Shown here piece by piece: positions 63,684 to 64,000 of a stretch of 64,000 nt of DNA. The position numbers were made by a program, and so were the translations under genes. Source of the stretch: Arcobacter sp. (GTDB taxonomy: Bacteria > Campylobacterota > Campylobacteria > Campylobacterales > Arcobacteraceae); the NCBI GenBank assembly GCA_002869535.1, contig PKUK01000002.1, forward strand, positions 1-64,000, written 5' to 3'. How positions within the stretch are numbered: position 1 is the stretch's first letter; each line of letters begins with the position of its first letter. The notes under the pieces are model-generated. The model was not told where the DNA came from and searched no databases. It saw nothing but the letters and a program-made list of their open reading frames with translations.

Positions 63684-64000
63684 TCTATCAATTAAAAGAA
63701 AACTACTCATTTATAATGTTTTAATTCAAGCTTTTATTTTAATTATTCTATCATTTTCAATTTATAAAACTCTTCATTTATCAACACTTGATAAGATAGA
63801 AACCTCTTTGAAAGTTATTGTTTTAGATATTGTTGATGATATACTTGACCATAAAAGTGATCTTCTAACACTAAGTTTTGATGAAGAAAACGAATATAAA
63901 TTTAAACCCTTATATATAAGATTAGTAGAAGAGAAAAATTTCAAAATTGTAAACTCTTCTTCTTTCCCAGCTTCTATTCCACATGCTTTTAATGATATTC
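63673..64000 (+). CDS. Sensor histidine kinase, N-terminal part (truncated by the window end)
   Basis: The first 109 codons are present. LNNLSIKRKLLIYNVLIQ begins a short cytoplasmic end, followed by a helix at about 11-32, then a periplasmic sensor domain beginning LSTLDKIETSLKVIVLDIVDD. Start ATG at 63673 overlaps the regulator stop, as usual for a cognate pair. The kinase core is outside the window. Confidence 0.85.
   Translation, partial: MLNNLSIKRKLLIYNVLIQAFILIILSFSIYKTLHLSTLDKIETSLKVIVLDIVDDILDHKSDLLTLSFDEENEYKFKPLYIRLVEEKNFKIVNSSSFPASIPHAFNDI

Noticed and set aside
1-64000. CRISPR arrays, tRNA genes, transposase genes
   Set aside because: I looked for regular direct repeats with spacers, tRNA T-arm patterns and DDE-type motifs and found none that I could support; a tRNAscan or ISfinder run would be decisive.

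Overview
The window looks like a chromosomal segment of an Arcobacter-group campylobacterote (Epsilonproteobacteria). This rests on the strongly AT-rich composition, the family make-up (Rrf2-linked cysteine operon, multiple GGDEF/EAL proteins, heme-c CxxCH proteins, TpsA/TpsB exoprotein) and the tight operons with AAGGA-type ribosome binding sites. The assignment is by gene content and not by a marker-gene comparison. At the left edge the minus strand carries a consensus promoter and a boxA-containing leader of the rRNA type, so an rRNA operon probably continues to the left of base 1.

Layout. 1-409: divergent rRNA-type promoter/leader. 410-5553: housekeeping genes (BI-1 family protein, ThiD2-like, BioC-like, secG, frr, pyrE, RDD protein, MFS). 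5619-11406: heme-c GGDEF-EAL protein, YaaA, YchJ, small membrane proteins, MFS. 11473-19926: aldehyde dehydrogenase/acetolactate-synthase-like pair, HAD phosphatase, cytochrome-like protein, ABM protein, a periplasmic-binding-domain diguanylate cyclase, a PlsC-like acyltransferase. 19933-22176: a small accessory island of an orphan lipoprotein and a DUF2971 protein, bordered by dispersed repeats and a 150-bp palindromic element. 22169-25963: HI0933-type flavoprotein, MoxR ATPase with a DUF2201/VWA partner, cupin. 26176-35035: assimilatory sulfate-to-cysteine operon (metY, rrf2, cysK, DUF2061, cysH, cysD, cysN, sulfite reductase) ending in a class V aminotransferase gene broken by an in-frame stop. 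35070-36173: membrane-anchored metallophosphoesterase.

36256-45057 is the most distinctive locus: two transglutaminase-fold proteins (one fused to a DUF2126 amidoligase domain), a circularly permuted ATP-grasp/alpha-E fusion and, convergently, a separate alpha-E protein plus a second ATP-grasp gene broken by a one-base frameshift in a homopolymer. Together they look like a peptide-ligation system of unknown product. 45188-46279 is a compact heat-shock locus: hsp20 under a consensus promoter overlapped by two tandem CIRCE (HrcA) operators, bracketed by two mutually similar 30-35-residue membrane peptides; the upstream one has a 5' leader able to form two mutually exclusive hairpins around its Shine-Dalgarno sequence.

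46280-56882: typA, glsA, then a 7TMR-DISM-like histidine kinase/response regulator pair divergent from a two-partner secretion system; an 11-bp-phased direct repeat between them is a candidate operator. 56984-63683: an FtsX/MacB-like ABC transporter, a heme-copper-oxidase-like membrane protein lacking the His-His copper pair, a polytopic membrane protein behind a palindrome that can hide its ribosome binding site, a YceI protein, a small exported protein, a second metallophosphoesterase and an OmpR-type regulator. A sensor kinase runs off the right end. No tRNA, CRISPR array or insertion-sequence transposase was recognised.
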